From Chitinophagaceae bacterium (GTDB lineage: Bacteria; Bacteroidota; Bacteroidia; Chitinophagales; Chitinophagaceae), in NCBI GenBank assembly GCA_019638625.1, contig JAHBTK010000003.1:682001-746000 (forward strand): 64,000 nucleotides of DNA, read 5' to 3'. Below, one piece after another: positions 20,038-30,321 of the stretch. Position 1 is the first letter of the stretch. Every line of letters begins with the position of its first letter. The notes beneath the pieces are model-generated. The model made no database searches. It was not told the origin of the DNA and worked only from the letters and a program-made list of their open reading frames with translations. The position numbers and the translations under genes are program-made.

Positions 20038-20865
20038 ATGAAAACAAAATACTGGTTATCGGTGTTTATTCTTCCTGTTCTTTTTTCCTGCCATAAAGGA
20101 AAAGATATTTCACCCGGGGTACCCACTAATCCTGCTTCTTTTGTGGCACTGAAACTGAAAGATATCCAAATTGCCGGACTGCCATCTCCTTATTATCATT
20201 TTGAATACAGGGAAGACAAATATATATCCGCGTTCAATTTTTCAGGTGGGTTGCTTTATAATATGATCTATACAGGAGACAATCTCACATCAATGAAGTG
20301 TGAAGATGGCACCAGCCCCGGGAGCATCAATTATAGCTATCATGATAATAAACTCAGTTCTATCACCGTTGCAGATGCAGGTATAATCTACCGGCGGGTA
20401 TTCCTACGGTATTATCCTTCCGGACAACTGCAAAAGATGGAATGGGAGCTAAAGCTCGATAATGGGTCATTTGCAGAAGAGCAGTCTTATACATTTACCT
20501 ACTATCCCGATGGAAATGTAAGGGAAGTGTTGCAGCAATATTTTGCTGCCGGGCAATTGCCGGAGGCTACGTTTACAGACCGGTATGAAAACTATGATAA
20601 CAGGAGAAACGTAGACGGATTTACATTAATGGAACCGGGCCGCCTCAGGATACCTATCCTGATTCCGGGCATCAGCCTTCAGATCAATAATGCAGGGCGC
20701 ATCGTCCGTACAGGAGGAGCAGCCGTAACATACGAGGTGAATTATACCTACACTTATGACAACGCCGGTAAGCCATTGACGAAGACCGGTGACTTTGTTA
20801 ACACCAGCGGTCCCGATGCCGGTCAGCACTATGAATTGCGCACCACTTATTCTTATTATGATTGA
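20038..20865 (+). CDS. Lipoprotein with YD-like beta repeats
   Basis: 275 residues. A lipoprotein signal MKTKYWLSVFILPVLFSC puts the lipidated Cys at 18. The mature part has repeated Tyr-rich strands (INYSYHDNKLSSI, LRYYPSGQLQKMEW, YTFTYYPDGNVREV, NYTYTYDNAGKPLTKTG) like the YD-type repeats of surface beta proteins. Its role is unknown; probably exposed at the outer membrane. A single transcript is likely. Confidence 0.8.
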   Translation: MKTKYWLSVFILPVLFSCHKGKDISPGVPTNPASFVALKLKDIQIAGLPSPYYHFEYREDKYISAFNFSGGLLYNMIYTGDNLTSMKCEDGTSPGSINYSYHDNKLSSITVADAGIIYRRVFLRYYPSGQLQKMEWELKLDNGSFAEEQSYTFTYYPDGNVREVLQQYFAAGQLPEATFTDRYENYDNRRNVDGFTLMEPGRLRIPILIPGISLQINNAGRIVRTGGAAVTYEVNYTYTYDNAGKPLTKTGDFVNTSGPDAGQHYELRTTYSYYD

Positions 20866-20947
20866 ACAGACGTCAGTTTATACCGGTTGCCCGGGGTATT
20901 TGTATGCTACATTTATGAAAAATAGAGAGGCAGCCTGAGGTTTCCTG

Positions 20948-21376
20948 TTACCTGGTCAGCAGCATTTGCCTGGTGATCATTTTTTTTCTATCAATCAACA
21001 GGATGTAGAAATAGGAGCCTGGCGCCAGATCACCGGCGGCAATAATGGTTTGACCGGCTCCCTTTTCAAGAATGGGAAAGCATTTCACTAGCTGCCCGGT
21101 TGTGTCGGCTATAATAAGTGTTACATGATCAGCGGATGCAGGTACGAAGTATCGAATAACATTTGTTTGGTTGAACGGAGCCGGCATGTTTTGTTCAAGC
21201 GATGCATTATTCAATTCCGGAGCACCTGCACTTTTCTTTTCAGTAATAAAAGCCTGCTGTAACGCTGTTCCGTACTCTTTTGTTTTTTTGATCAGGGCTT
21301 CTTTGGTATTATTTTGTCCATGTAAGGTTCCGGGGATACAAAAAACCGTCAGCAGCAATGGTATTAAAACTTTCAT
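20948..21376 (-). CDS. Secreted mini-protein with T9SS sorting domain
   Basis: 142 residues from ATG 21376 (an in-frame ATG at 21430 would precede the signal peptide). Signal peptide MKVLIPLLLTVFCIPGTLHG; a short helical linker of about 40 residues; then a type IX secretion C-terminal (type A) sorting domain: LEQNMPAPFNQTNVIRYFVP, VTLIIADTTGQLVK, GDLAPGSYFYILLID and a basic end. T9SS cargo normally carries a large functional domain before this tail. Here the tail is most of the protein, so either a short peptide is displayed or this is a remnant of a larger gene. Confidence 0.8.
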   Translation of the reverse strand: MKVLIPLLLTVFCIPGTLHGQNNTKEALIKKTKEYGTALQQAFITEKKSAGAPELNNASLEQNMPAPFNQTNVIRYFVPASADHVTLIIADTTGQLVKCFPILEKGAGQTIIAAGDLAPGSYFYILLIDRKKMITRQMLLTR

Positions 21377-21392
21377 ATTGTTTTGTTTTATA

Positions 21393-21440
21393 AAACACCG
21401 CACTGCAATACAGTTGTATGTTAAAGACAATGCGGTGTTT
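21393..21440 (-). terminator. Possible terminator after the methyltransferase gene
   Basis: Arms AAACACCGCA (21393-21402) and TGCGGTGTTT (21431-21440) can pair over 10 bp with a 28-base loop, between the methyltransferase stop and the next minus-strand gene. The large loop makes it uncertain. Confidence 0.4.
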
Positions 21441-21454
21441 GTTTGATACCCTGT

Positions 21455-22288
21455 TTATACCTTCACTTTTACGAGCAGGAAGGTAGCGGGAATTGATGTT
21501 GTACCGGGTTGCATACTTTTATTCTGACTATTAAATAATACTTCCAGGTCATATTGCAATTGTGCTGCCTTACCATTTTTTTCAGCCGCTTCAAATGCAT
21601 TCATCGTAGGTCCGTAATAGTGTTTAAATTCACTGACGAATTCTTCCGGTGTATAGGGAGCATTAAATGTATACGTTTCTTTGATGAAAGAAATGTTATC
21701 CGCGGCGACTCCTGCTGCACGGAAACGTTCAGTGACATTTAATTCCACTCCCCAAAGCATAGGGCTTACAAAGCCATCCGGTGGCGGAGGTGTATAAGCG
21801 GCGCTTATCTTTAAAATCTGTGCAACCAATGTAGGATCACCCGGAATCCAGTTGCCCATCACGATCATTCCTCCGGCTCTTGTCACCCGCACCATTTCTC
21901 TGGCAACATCGAAAGGCTTAGGTGCAAACATCGCCCCGAAAATACTTATGGTCATGTCGAAACTGCTATCTCTGAAGCTATACAAATCTGTGGCGTCGCC
22001 CTCGTGAAAAATACAGTTGTTTATCCCTTCGTGCCGCACACGCCTGTTGCCGGCAGCAACAAGGTTCCGGGCAATATCAACCCCGGTGACATTGGCGCCA
22101 AGCCTGGCTTCAGGCAGGGCTGTAGTCCCATCGCCACAACCAAGATCAAGAATATCCATGCCTTTTTTGATGCCCAGTCCGGCAACAAGCGCTTCCCCGC
22201 TTTCTCTCATAGTTTGAGCGATGCGTATAAAATCACCTTTTTCCCACAACGCTTTGTTGGGATTCATTTTTTCTGCAAAAATTTCCAT
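21455..22288 (-). CDS. Class I SAM-dependent methyltransferase
   Basis: 277 residues with a class I methyltransferase core: motif I ILDLGCGDGTTALPEARLG (about 46-64), NVTGVDIARNLV (ribose-binding acidic residue), HEGDATDL and the post-motif region REMVRVTRAGGMIVMGNW. The C-terminal part (FVSEFKHYYGPTMNAFEAA) is a substrate-binding cap of ubiE-like small-molecule methyltransferases. Substrate unknown. It lies downstream of a Crp-family regulator gene on the same strand, with its own -7 box and a Crp-like palindrome in between (22380-22437), so it is probably a target of that regulator. Confidence 0.93.
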   Translation of the reverse strand: MEIFAEKMNPNKALWEKGDFIRIAQTMRESGEALVAGLGIKKGMDILDLGCGDGTTALPEARLGANVTGVDIARNLVAAGNRRVRHEGINNCIFHEGDATDLYSFRDSSFDMTISIFGAMFAPKPFDVAREMVRVTRAGGMIVMGNWIPGDPTLVAQILKISAAYTPPPPDGFVSPMLWGVELNVTERFRAAGVAADNISFIKETYTFNAPYTPEEFVSEFKHYYGPTMNAFEAAEKNGKAAQLQYDLEVLFNSQNKSMQPGTTSIPATFLLVKVKV

Positions 22289-22379
22289 TGTTTCTGTTGT
22301 TAATTTTTTTGTGAATCAAGTTTGGATGGTTAAGGATGCATCCCGGTGTGCCGGCAATAACCTGTTTTCGATCGAGGAG

Positions 22380-22437
22380 CAAAGATAGAAGCGGTAAAAT
22401 TCAAAGAAGGTATCTGGTGTTACAGTTCTCTGTAACA
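22380..22437 (-). promoter_or_regulatory. Methyltransferase promoter with Crp-like operator
   Basis: A minus-strand -7 box TATCTTTG (22380-22387) lies below a perfect palindrome TGTTACAG-TTCT-CTGTAACA (22418-22437), centred about 50 bp upstream of the expected start site. TGTTAC-N8-GTAACA resembles Crp/Fnr sites. A third half-site GTTACA follows at 22440-22445. Confidence 0.6.
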
Positions 22438-22441
22438 GCGG

Positions 22442-23086
22442 TTACAAATCCCTCAATAGTTTAATCTGGTTACGATACAGTAAAACCTTTTTCCGGTTCT
22501 CAAGGTCCTTCAGTATTCTTGACACTACTACCCTGTTGGTGCCCAGGTCGTCACTTATCTGCTGATGGGTGAGATTGATCAGTGTGGAGTTGGTGATCTT
22601 TGATTTGTTTTTGAGATAGTTGACCAACCGGACATCCATTTTTTTAAACAGCACATCGTCGATGCTTTTTATTACACCGCTAAAACCGTCCAGAATGGTA
22701 TTCATTACAAATTTCTTCCAGGATGGATACCTGATGAGCCATTCGTCAGCCACTGCCAGAGGAAGGCATAACAATACGGAATCTTCTTCCGCCACTGCTT
22801 TTACTACGCTCACTTTGGTTGTCATCCAGAATGTTAAAAGCATCGCGCAACTTTCGCCGGATTTTACATAGTACAATAATACTTCCTGTCCTTCATCGGT
22901 AATACGTGCTACTTTAAAAGTGCCGCGCAATACCAGTGGCACCGAAAGCACCGGTTGATCAGGATTGATCATAACCTCACCGCCACTTACATTCAGAAGC
23001 ATAGCCCTGCCTGCCAGCTCTTCAAGCAGTTCCTGTTCGAAGGTTCCGGTAAATTCGTTGAGATATGTATTTAATGCTTCCGTCAT
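22442..23086 (-). CDS. Crp/Fnr family transcriptional regulator
   Basis: 214 residues. Cyclic-nucleotide-binding-like beta barrel (about 20-120; GGEVMINPDQPVLSVPLVLR, DEGQEVLLYYVKSGESCAML), dimer helix, and a C-terminal winged helix: INLTHQQISDDLGTNRVVVS followed by RILKDLENRKKV. The canonical cAMP-binding Arg/Glu set is not seen and there is no N-terminal Fe-S cysteine cluster, so the ligand is unknown. It probably regulates the methyltransferase gene 153 bp downstream through the palindrome at 22418-22437. Confidence 0.93.
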   Translation of the reverse strand: MTEALNTYLNEFTGTFEQELLEELAGRAMLLNVSGGEVMINPDQPVLSVPLVLRGTFKVARITDEGQEVLLYYVKSGESCAMLLTFWMTTKVSVVKAVAEEDSVLLCLPLAVADEWLIRYPSWKKFVMNTILDGFSGVIKSIDDVLFKKMDVRLVNYLKNKSKITNSTLINLTHQQISDDLGTNRVVVSRILKDLENRKKVLLYRNQIKLLRDL

Positions 23087-23291
23087 TTATGGATGCTGGA
23101 ATGTCAGTACTTATCAAGTACCCCGTTTTCACTATTTCCAGGGGCGTGAAATTATTAAAAAATGAATATGAAGAAAGGTTTTTTGAGTGAATGACAAAGT
23201 TGGCATTGTGATTGACGCCGGACTTTCCCTGCTACCGGCTCGTTGTAGTAAGCATGGGCGGCAGGGATGTCCGTCATTAGCAGGCACCGCT

Positions 23292-23445
23292 GTGCCAAGC
23301 GTCTTCGCTTAGCACGGTATACCTCGCCGCGAACCTCTTTCTTGTCGCCTCCGGCGACTTTTACCCCACACATCCCGCTTTGCCAAGCCCCCCTGACTGC
23401 CGGTTTATCCGTCGCGGCAGACAAGCGGGTTCGCTCAGCACTTTA
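23292..23445. repeat. Dispersed GC-rich palindromic repeat, copy B
   Basis: GTGCCAAGCG-TCTT-CGCTTAGCAC (23292-23315), then half of the copy A 24-bp palindrome (CGCCGCGAACC), then GTCGCC-TCC-GGCGAC (23344-23358), then a third GC-rich palindromic part to about 23445. These share words with copies A (10955) and C (26789). It fills most of the 383-bp gap between two minus-strand genes, which otherwise shows no gene. Confidence 0.75.
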
Positions 23446-23469
23446 TACATACAATGGTACTCCGGCCCG

Positions 23470-26400
23470 TTAGTGACTTTTTATTTGTCCCATCCCGGTA
23501 GGCAGCGACTCCAGATAAGCTACCAGGTCTGATATCTCCTGCATATTGAGCTGCTTCAGCAGGCCCGGCGGCATCAAAGAAACGGCTCCGGGTTCAACAG
23601 ATACGATCTCATTCCGTGGAACGCGCACGATGGATCCCGGCCCGGTAGCTATAATGATCACATCCGGCAACTGTTCTTTGATCACCCCGGTATAGGAACC
23701 CGTTTTGGTTGTGATCCCGGCAGTTTCATACTCCCTGGCAAAACTCGCGCTGGGATACAGCATCGCTTCCAGGATATCATGGCGTGAACGGATCTCCCCG
23801 ATATTGGAAAGATCCGGGCCAAATTCGCCGCCTTTTCCTTCTACAGCATGACAGCTAAAACAAGTGGCTTTCCCAAAGAAAAGCTGCCGTCCCTCCGCCA
23901 CATCTCCTCTTGTAAGTTGCGACTGCAGTTTTTCCAATTCCTCAAGTCTTGACGCCTGCTTTTCTTTCAACAGTTGTATCAGTGATCCGGAGGCAGCCTG
24001 AACGGGTGAAGGATAAGCCGCGAACAGCTTTTGCATATCGGGAACAGAAAGGTTGTCCAGGCGGTCTTTGGACGTTTCCAGCGCGGTGATCAGGGCTTTG
24101 CCTGCCGCTTCGCTTTTCCCGCTTTTATATGCGTTTACAAGATCCGGTAAAAGGAAAACATCCGCTGTAGTTACCTGCTCATTGGCAAGGGTAACCAACT
24201 GTGTTTCGCTGAGCGTAGCCTGTGTTAAAAGACGGGCTGCTTCCTGCCTGACAGGCGCTTCATTTTTGGATCCTATATAAGAGGAAATCATTCCAAATTC
24301 TGCAGCGGTTAAAGCAGGCTCCGACATAAGCCGTGCACCAAGTGCTTTAAGCCGGAAATCCGTGGGTGCTTTTGCATCCCCGATGATCCGGTTCAGCTCA
24401 TTATTCAATGAAGATATTCTTCTTGACTTGATCACATTCAACACCTCCGAACGGGTCTCATGATCGTTGCTGCGCAATAGATGACCAAGTTGCTGTATCC
24501 AGGCGCCGGGTAATTTTTCAACATCCGCATACCGGATAACATCCAGCAATAATTTTCTTTTGGGCGAATCCAATGCTTTATTATGTAACTGCGCAGTAAT
24601 GAACTGCTGCATTTGCGCATCGGTGCTGAACCTGATCATCAGGTTGCGGATGGCGGCTTCCTGGCTGGCAGTCAGATATTGGGAATTGAGAGGATGCTTC
24701 AAAAAATCCACTACTACATCCGCCCAATTGAGATGATGCATCGCCACCCATATACCGGCATTTTGCAGTGCTTCATTTTCGCTGTTCAGAAAAGAAGCCA
24801 GTTGATCCTTCCGCAATGGCGAATCATCCATCTGGTCGAGCGCTATCAGCGCGGCTTTCCGGGTGTTGACAGCAGTATCGGTCAATGCCCGGATCAGCGG
24901 TTCAGGCGACCGGAGCGTGATGAGCGCATAGATTACAGTATGCTCTACGAAACGGTCGTTGGGATTGGAAGATGCTTTTATAAGCGCGCTGATGGCTTCG
25001 CTGTTGCCAATCTGCCCCAGGGCGGTAGCAGCCTCGCGGCGCACAGGCGCTTCGTCCGCCTGCACCAGCTCCATTAGTTTTGGAACAGCCGACTGGTCTT
25101 TGGACAGTCCTAATACCCGCGCCGCCGCTGTTCGTACAATGGCGCTTTTATCATCCAACGCTGAACGCATGGCGTCCATTGTGGATTCCGTTTTATCGAT
25201 CCGGTAAAGCATAAAAACAGCCGCTGTGCGTGCTTCTTCATTTTCCGAAGAAAGAAGCGTATGCTCAATTTCCTCTGCGGCAGATGCTCCCTTTATCACC
25301 AGTTGTTCAATTGCCCGGCTGCGCACTACAGGACGGTCGTCCGTTACATACTGCAACAGGTCTTTTGCTGTCATCTCCGTAAAATTCAACCTGTGCCCCC
25401 ATGGATCACCTATCCGCTTCGCATCCAGCTTCCTGATTCGGTAAATCCCCGCTTTCGCTTCCTTCTTTGCTACTACCGAGAGCGGGCACCCGGCGATAAA
25501 CCATCCTCCCGTATTTACCAGCAGCAGGCTGCCATCGGCATCTTCCAGCACATCGGTAGGATGTATGTCAGCATGAGAAGACGTTATGAATGGTTCATCT
25601 TTCGTTTGATAGGTAGCGCCTTCGGGTATAATAATATGACGCATGATGCGCCCTGTATTAAATTGCGCGCTGAAAAGATTTCCTTTAAAAGAGTCGCCCC
25701 ATGCCCGGCCCTCGTACCGCATCAGCCCGGAATGCGCTATACGGGGCAGCTTTGTCATTACCGGCATCAGGTCGCCGGTTAATTTCAGGCGGTCGGCTTC
25801 GATCGCCTGCTCGGGCTTGGGATAAACGCCTCCATATACCCAGTGCATCAGCGCATCGCGAAAACCATTCATCGGATCCGTGAAATAGGTCATGGTACCG
25901 ATGGGTTCTCCGCCAGGCATAAATACCAGCTCCACCGCATTGTCAAATCCTCCCCCGCTAAAAGACTCCAGTCCGCTCCCGTCGGGACGGCAACGCCATA
26001 TCCTTGCTCCTTTTCCTTTCAGCGTTTCCCCTTCCCGGGTAGTAATATCAAATCCGCGTCGCGCATCGGTCAGGTACAACCATCCGTCCGGTCCCATGAA
26101 CGGACCTCCGAAAGCGGCGGCATTGGCATGCAATACCCATCCTGAAAGCAGTATTTCTTTTTTATCCGCGACGCCGTCGCCATCGGTATCGGTTAATTTT
26201 AAAAGATCCGGGGCAGAAGCCACATACAGGCTCCCCTGGAAAAATACTGCGCCTTTGGGATAAGTAAGCGAATCGGCGAAGATGGTGCTCTTTTCAAATT
26301 TGCCATCTCCATCCCTGTCTTCTAAAAGACGGATATGATAGGGTGGCTTTTTGAGATGGTCCTCCGTGGAAAAAGTCTCGCCTGTTGACTCACACAAAAA

Positions 26401-26661
26401 AAGCCTCCCCTCGTTATCAAAAGAAGCAAACATGGGGTAAGAGATCAAAGCAGGATCCACGACCTCTTCAATGGTAAATCCACGGGGTACCTGTATCCCG
26501 TGTAATTCGGTGACGGGCGTATTGTTTTTACAACCAGCGAACAGCAGGCAGCTCATTACCAACGTAAAGGCAGATCTGAACCGGAGAGCGCTTTTCCCCC
26601 TGAGCCATGGCGGGTGCCCGAAGAATAGCTTTGTTTTTTTTAAATGATTGCGCTTATTCAT
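23470..26661 (-). CDS. PVC-type dehydrogenase lipoprotein with HEAT repeats and cytochrome c domain
   Basis: 1063 residues. A signal region with a lipobox (SCLLFAGC, Cys about 44) is followed by a beta-propeller dehydrogenase-like part (about 55-440; DRDGDGKFEKSTIFADSL, GPDGWLYLTDARRG, LPRIAHSGLMRYEG), then HEAT repeats (about 450-880; RTAAARVLGLSKDQSAVPKL, REAATALGQIGNSEAISALI). Near the C-terminus is a class I cytochrome c domain with CFSCH (haem attachment) and an axial-ligand Met candidate (SLMPPGLLKQL). Proteins of this layout are extracytoplasmic and are thought to oxidise sugars or alcohols and pass electrons to the haem. The substrate is unknown. A single gene. Confidence 0.9.
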   Translation of the reverse strand: MNKRNHLKKTKLFFGHPPWLRGKSALRFRSAFTLVMSCLLFAGCKNNTPVTELHGIQVPRGFTIEEVVDPALISYPMFASFDNEGRLFLCESTGETFSTEDHLKKPPYHIRLLEDRDGDGKFEKSTIFADSLTYPKGAVFFQGSLYVASAPDLLKLTDTDGDGVADKKEILLSGWVLHANAAAFGGPFMGPDGWLYLTDARRGFDITTREGETLKGKGARIWRCRPDGSGLESFSGGGFDNAVELVFMPGGEPIGTMTYFTDPMNGFRDALMHWVYGGVYPKPEQAIEADRLKLTGDLMPVMTKLPRIAHSGLMRYEGRAWGDSFKGNLFSAQFNTGRIMRHIIIPEGATYQTKDEPFITSSHADIHPTDVLEDADGSLLLVNTGGWFIAGCPLSVVAKKEAKAGIYRIRKLDAKRIGDPWGHRLNFTEMTAKDLLQYVTDDRPVVRSRAIEQLVIKGASAAEEIEHTLLSSENEEARTAAVFMLYRIDKTESTMDAMRSALDDKSAIVRTAAARVLGLSKDQSAVPKLMELVQADEAPVRREAATALGQIGNSEAISALIKASSNPNDRFVEHTVIYALITLRSPEPLIRALTDTAVNTRKAALIALDQMDDSPLRKDQLASFLNSENEALQNAGIWVAMHHLNWADVVVDFLKHPLNSQYLTASQEAAIRNLMIRFSTDAQMQQFITAQLHNKALDSPKRKLLLDVIRYADVEKLPGAWIQQLGHLLRSNDHETRSEVLNVIKSRRISSLNNELNRIIGDAKAPTDFRLKALGARLMSEPALTAAEFGMISSYIGSKNEAPVRQEAARLLTQATLSETQLVTLANEQVTTADVFLLPDLVNAYKSGKSEAAGKALITALETSKDRLDNLSVPDMQKLFAAYPSPVQAASGSLIQLLKEKQASRLEELEKLQSQLTRGDVAEGRQLFFGKATCFSCHAVEGKGGEFGPDLSNIGEIRSRHDILEAMLYPSASFAREYETAGITTKTGSYTGVIKEQLPDVIIIATGPGSIVRVPRNEIVSVEPGAVSLMPPGLLKQLNMQEISDLVAYLESLPTGMGQIKSH

Positions 26662-26788
26662 ACCAGGGTTTTTAAAACGGGGTCGCTATTCTTTTTCTGC
26701 CGCAACAAGTGTTGCTCCGTTTTTTCTGCTGTGTGAATATCTCATTTTTTACCGGCAATTCCAACAGGCATGTTCTTGCTTTCTTGCT

Positions 26789-26836
26789 GTGCTAAGCGTC
26801 TTCGCTTAGCACAGTTATCCTGTCGCCTCCGGCGAC
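26789..26836. repeat. Dispersed palindromic repeat, copy C (short form)
   Basis: GTGCTAAGCG-TCTT-CGCTTAGCAC (26789-26812, perfect 10-bp stem) followed by GTCGCC-TCC-GGCGAC (26822-26836). This is the minimal form of the family seen at 10955 and 23292. It lies in the 306-bp gap upstream of icmF; the rest of the gap holds only a weak -7-like TATATTTA near 26936. Confidence 0.75.
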
Positions 26837-26967
26837 TTTTACATCCGGAAAAATACAGCAGGACAAAGTCCCGGAAGAACATAGTAATAACGAAGTCTCC
26901 GGCTTCGTATAGTGACCCTACCAAAATTATTTTTTATATTTAGTACCAACGATAGCTGTTTGACTTC

Positions 26968-29900
26968 ATGAAAGAGAATACCACCATACGTATTGTAACC
27001 GCTGCATCGCTATTTGACGGGCATGATGCCGCCATTAATATCATGCGGCGTATTTTACAGGCCAAAGGCGCTGAAGTGATCCACCTGGGGCATAACCGCA
27101 GCGTACACGAAATTGTGGAATGCGCCATTGAAGAAGATGCCCACGCGATTGCCATAACCAGCTACCAGGGTGGTCATCTTGAATTTTTCAAATACATGTT
27201 CGACATGCTGAAGGAGGCCGTCTGCGGGCATATAAAAATTTTCGGTGGTGGCGGCGGTACTATTCTTCCTTCAGAAATAGAAGAACTGCATCGCTACGGG
27301 ATCACACGTATCTATTCCCCCGACGATGGAAGGCAATTGGGACTGGAAGGTATGATAGATGACCTGTTACTGAAATCAGATCCGGGAACGGGGGACACAT
27401 TCCGGGCTTCAGCCTATTTTAGGGCACCGGAAAAATGGAGCGGAAAAGCTCCCCTGGGCGAAACAAAAGATATACGGAAAATAGCCCGGGAAATCACCTG
27501 CGCGGAACTGGAGATCAGCAATGCCGGTTTGATCAACGGGAAAACTTCGGGCAACCGGCCCGTGGTATTAGGCATTACCGGCACGGGCGGCGCAGGCAAG
27601 TCTTCGGTTACCGATGAGATCGTTCGTCGTTTTCTGCAACAATGCACCGATAAAACGATCGCTGTTATTTCGGTAGATCCTTCCAGGAAGAAAACGGGGG
27701 GAGCATTGCTCGGCGATCGCATCCGCATGAATGCCATCTCTCATCCAAGGGTCTATATGCGATCCATGGCTACCCGGAACGATAACCTGGCTTTAAGTAA
27801 AACAGTGGCGGAAGCCATTTCGGTTTGCAAAAAAGCAGGATTCGATATGATCCTGCTGGAAAGCGCCGGCGTGGGGCAAAGTGATATATCCGTTATCGAC
27901 TATTGCGATGTCAGTATGTATGTGATGACACCTGAATACGGCGCGGCTTCTCAACTGGAAAAAATAAACATGCTGGATTATGCGGATGTTGTATGCATCA
28001 ACAAATCCGACAAACAGGGAGCGGCGGATGCTTTGCATGATGTAAAAAAACAGTTTAAGCGCAATCATCAACTGTGGACCCTGAGCGACGAAAAAATTCC
28101 CGTGGTGGCCACCATTGCGGCGCAGTTTGCCGACCCGGGCATGGATGCACTGTTCGCGCTGATCATGCAGGTAATTGAAATCAAAACACAGGTGTCATTC
28201 GGGAAACCGCCGGCGCCGGCAAAAGCCGGGAATTTTACACAGATCATTCCGTCAAAGCAAATCCGGTATCTCTCTGAAATAGGGGAGTGCATAAGGGGGT
28301 ATAATAAATGGGTGGACAATCAAAGCGGGATTGCCAGCCGGCTCTACCAGTTGCAGGGAACAAAAGAGCAGCTCGGCATTGCCTCCGGGATAATAGACGA
28401 AAAAATAAAAGAATTATCCGGAGCGCTGGATGCCGGCAACAGGCGACTGATCGACAACTGGCCGCTGGTTAAAAAAGAGTTTGCCGGCGACCGGCTTGAA
28501 TACAGGGTCCGTGATAAAACCATCCGGCAGCCTTTGATCAGCAGGTCATTAAGCGGAACCGATATCAGGAAGATAAATCTTCCGCAGTACAAGGATTGGG
28601 GCGATATCCTGAAATGGCAGTTGCAGGAGAACCTCCCGGGACGTTTTCCCTTTACCGCGGGTGTGTTTGAACTGAAGCGGCAGGGAGAAGATCCCACCCG
28701 GATGTTCGCCGGTGAGGGCGGGCCGGAAAGGACCAATAAACGTTTCCATTATGTAAGCAGGGACCAGCCTGCCAAACGCCTCAGTACGGCATTTGACAGT
28801 GTTACATTATACGGGGAAGACCCGGCACGGCGGGCGGATATCTATGGAAAAATAGGGAACAGTGGTGTAAATGTGGTTACTATTGACGATGCCAAAAAGT
28901 TATACAGTGGTTTTGACCTCTGTGATGCGGGTACTTCGGTTTCGATGACCATAAACGGACCGGCTCCCGTGATACTTGCCTTTTTCCTGAACGCCGCTAT
29001 TGATCAGCAATGTGAAAAATGGCTGGAAGAAAATGATCAATGGCAAAGGTTGCGGCAGGTTGCCGAAAAAAAATTCCCGAACGGGAATCCTCCTGTATAT
29101 ACAGGCGATCTGCCACCCGGCAATAACGGGCTGGGGCTGAAGCTGCTGGGGCTGAGCGGTGAGGAGGTGTTGCCGGCTGATGTATATGATACCATCAAAG
29201 CCTATACGCTGTCGCAGGTGAGAGGGACCGTCCAGGCGGATATCTTAAAAGAAGACCAGGCACAGAATACCTGCATATTTTCTACCGAATTTGCACTGAA
29301 GCTGATGGGGGATGTACAGGAATATTTTAACCGCCATAAAGTAAGAAACTTTTACAGCGTCAGCATCAGCGGTTATCATATTGCGGAAGCGGGCGCCAAC
29401 CCTGTTACCCAACTGGCGTTTACATTGGCCAATGGATTTACCTATGTGGAATATTTTATCAGCCGGGGAATGCGGATTGATGATTTCGCTCCCAATCTTT
29501 CATTCTTTTTCAGCAACGGCATGGACCCCGAATACAGCGTGATCGGAAGGGTGGCACGCCGTATATGGGCAAAAGCCATGAAAGAAAAATATGGCGCTAA
29601 TGAAAGGTCACAGAAGCTGAAATATCATATTCAGACCTCGGGCAGAAGCCTGCATGCACAGGAAATTGACTTTAACGATATCCGTACAACATTGCAGGCG
29701 TTATATGCCGTTTACGACAACTGCAATTCGCTTCATACCAATGCCTACGACGAAGCCATCACTACTCCCACCGAAGAAAGTGTACGCAGGGCAATGGCCA
29801 TCCAGTTGATCATCAACCGGGAGTTGGGAAGCGCCCGGTCTGAAAACTTTTTACAGGGCAGCTTTGCCGTAGAAGAACTGACCAACCTGGTGGAAGCCGC

Positions 29901-30321
29901 TGTGCTGGCGGAGTTTGACAGGATCAATGAACGGGGTGCTGTGTTGGGGGCTATGGAACGCATGTATCAGCGTAACAAGGTACAGGAGGAGAGCCTGCAT
30001 TACGAAATGCTGAAGAACAGTGGCGAACTGCCGGTGATAGGAGTGAACACATTCCTGAACAAACAGGGCAGTCCTACCGTACTGCCGGTGGAAGTGATCA
30101 GAAGCACCGACGCAGAGAAAGAGCAACAGATAGAAAACCTGCTGATGTTCCGGGAACGCAACCAGGTAAACCATATAGCGGCTTTGAGTAAACTGAAAGA
30201 AACAGCGCTGCAAAACGGGAATATTTTTGATGCACTGATGGATTGCGTAAAGTATTGTTCCCTCGGGCAGATCACACATGCTTTATATGAAGTGGGAGGA
30301 CAATACCGGAGAAATATGTAA
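26968..30321 (+). CDS. icmF: Fused isobutyryl-CoA mutase IcmF
   Basis: 1117 residues with three parts. (1) A B12-binding domain with [10 protein letters not shown] (D-x-H-x-x-x-N-like form of DxHxxG), [10 protein letters not shown] and GGGGGTILP. (2) A MeaI-type P-loop GTPase with Walker [17 protein letters not shown] (about 206), [21 protein letters not shown] and NKSD. (3) A methylmalonyl-CoA-mutase-like catalytic barrel ([110 protein letters not shown]). The order B12-GTPase-mutase is diagnostic of IcmF, which interconverts isobutyryl-CoA and n-butyryl-CoA and has a built-in chaperone for cofactor loading. Requires adenosylcobalamin. Confidence 0.96.
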   Translation: MKENTTIRIVTAASLFDGHDAAINIMRRILQAKGAEVIHLGHNRSVHEIVECAIEEDAHAIAITSYQGGHLEFFKYMFDMLKEAVCGHIKIFGGGGGTILPSEIEELHRYGITRIYSPDDGRQLGLEGMIDDLLLKSDPGTGDTFRASAYFRAPEKWSGKAPLGETKDIRKIAREITCAELEISNAGLINGKTSGNRPVVLGITGTGGAGKSSVTDEIVRRFLQQCTDKTIAVISVDPSRKKTGGALLGDRIRMNAISHPRVYMRSMATRNDNLALSKTVAEAISVCKKAGFDMILLESAGVGQSDISVIDYCDVSMYVMTPEYGAASQLEKINMLDYADVVCINKSDKQGAADALHDVKKQFKRNHQLWTLSDEKIPVVATIAAQFADPGMDALFALIMQVIEIKTQVSFGKPPAPAKAGNFTQIIPSKQIRYLSEIGECIRGYNKWVDNQSGIASRLYQLQGTKEQLGIASGIIDEKIKELSGALDAGNRRLIDNWPLVKKEFAGDRLEYRVRDKTIRQPLISRSLSGTDIRKINLPQYKDWGDILKWQLQENLPGRFPFTAGVFELKRQGEDPTRMFAGEGGPERTNKRFHYVSRDQPAKRLSTAFDSVTLYGEDPARRADIYGKIGNSGVNVVTIDDAKKLYSGFDLCDAGTSVSMTINGPAPVILAFFLNAAIDQQCEKWLEENDQWQRLRQVAEKKFPNGNPPVYTGDLPPGNNGLGLKLLGLSGEEVLPADVYDTIKAYTLSQVRGTVQADILKEDQAQNTCIFSTEFALKLMGDVQEYFNRHKVRNFYSVSISGYHIAEAGANPVTQLAFTLANGFTYVEYFISRGMRIDDFAPNLSFFFSNGMDPEYSVIGRVARRIWAKAMKEKYGANERSQKLKYHIQTSGRSLHAQEIDFNDIRTTLQALYAVYDNCNSLHTNAYDEAITTPTEESVRRAMAIQLIINRELGSARSENFLQGSFAVEELTNLVEAAVLAEFDRINERGAVLGAMERMYQRNKVQEESLHYEMLKNSGELPVIGVNTFLNKQGSPTVLPVEVIRSTDAEKEQQIENLLMFRERNQVNHIAALSKLKETALQNGNIFDALMDCVKYCSLGQITHALYEVGGQYRRNM

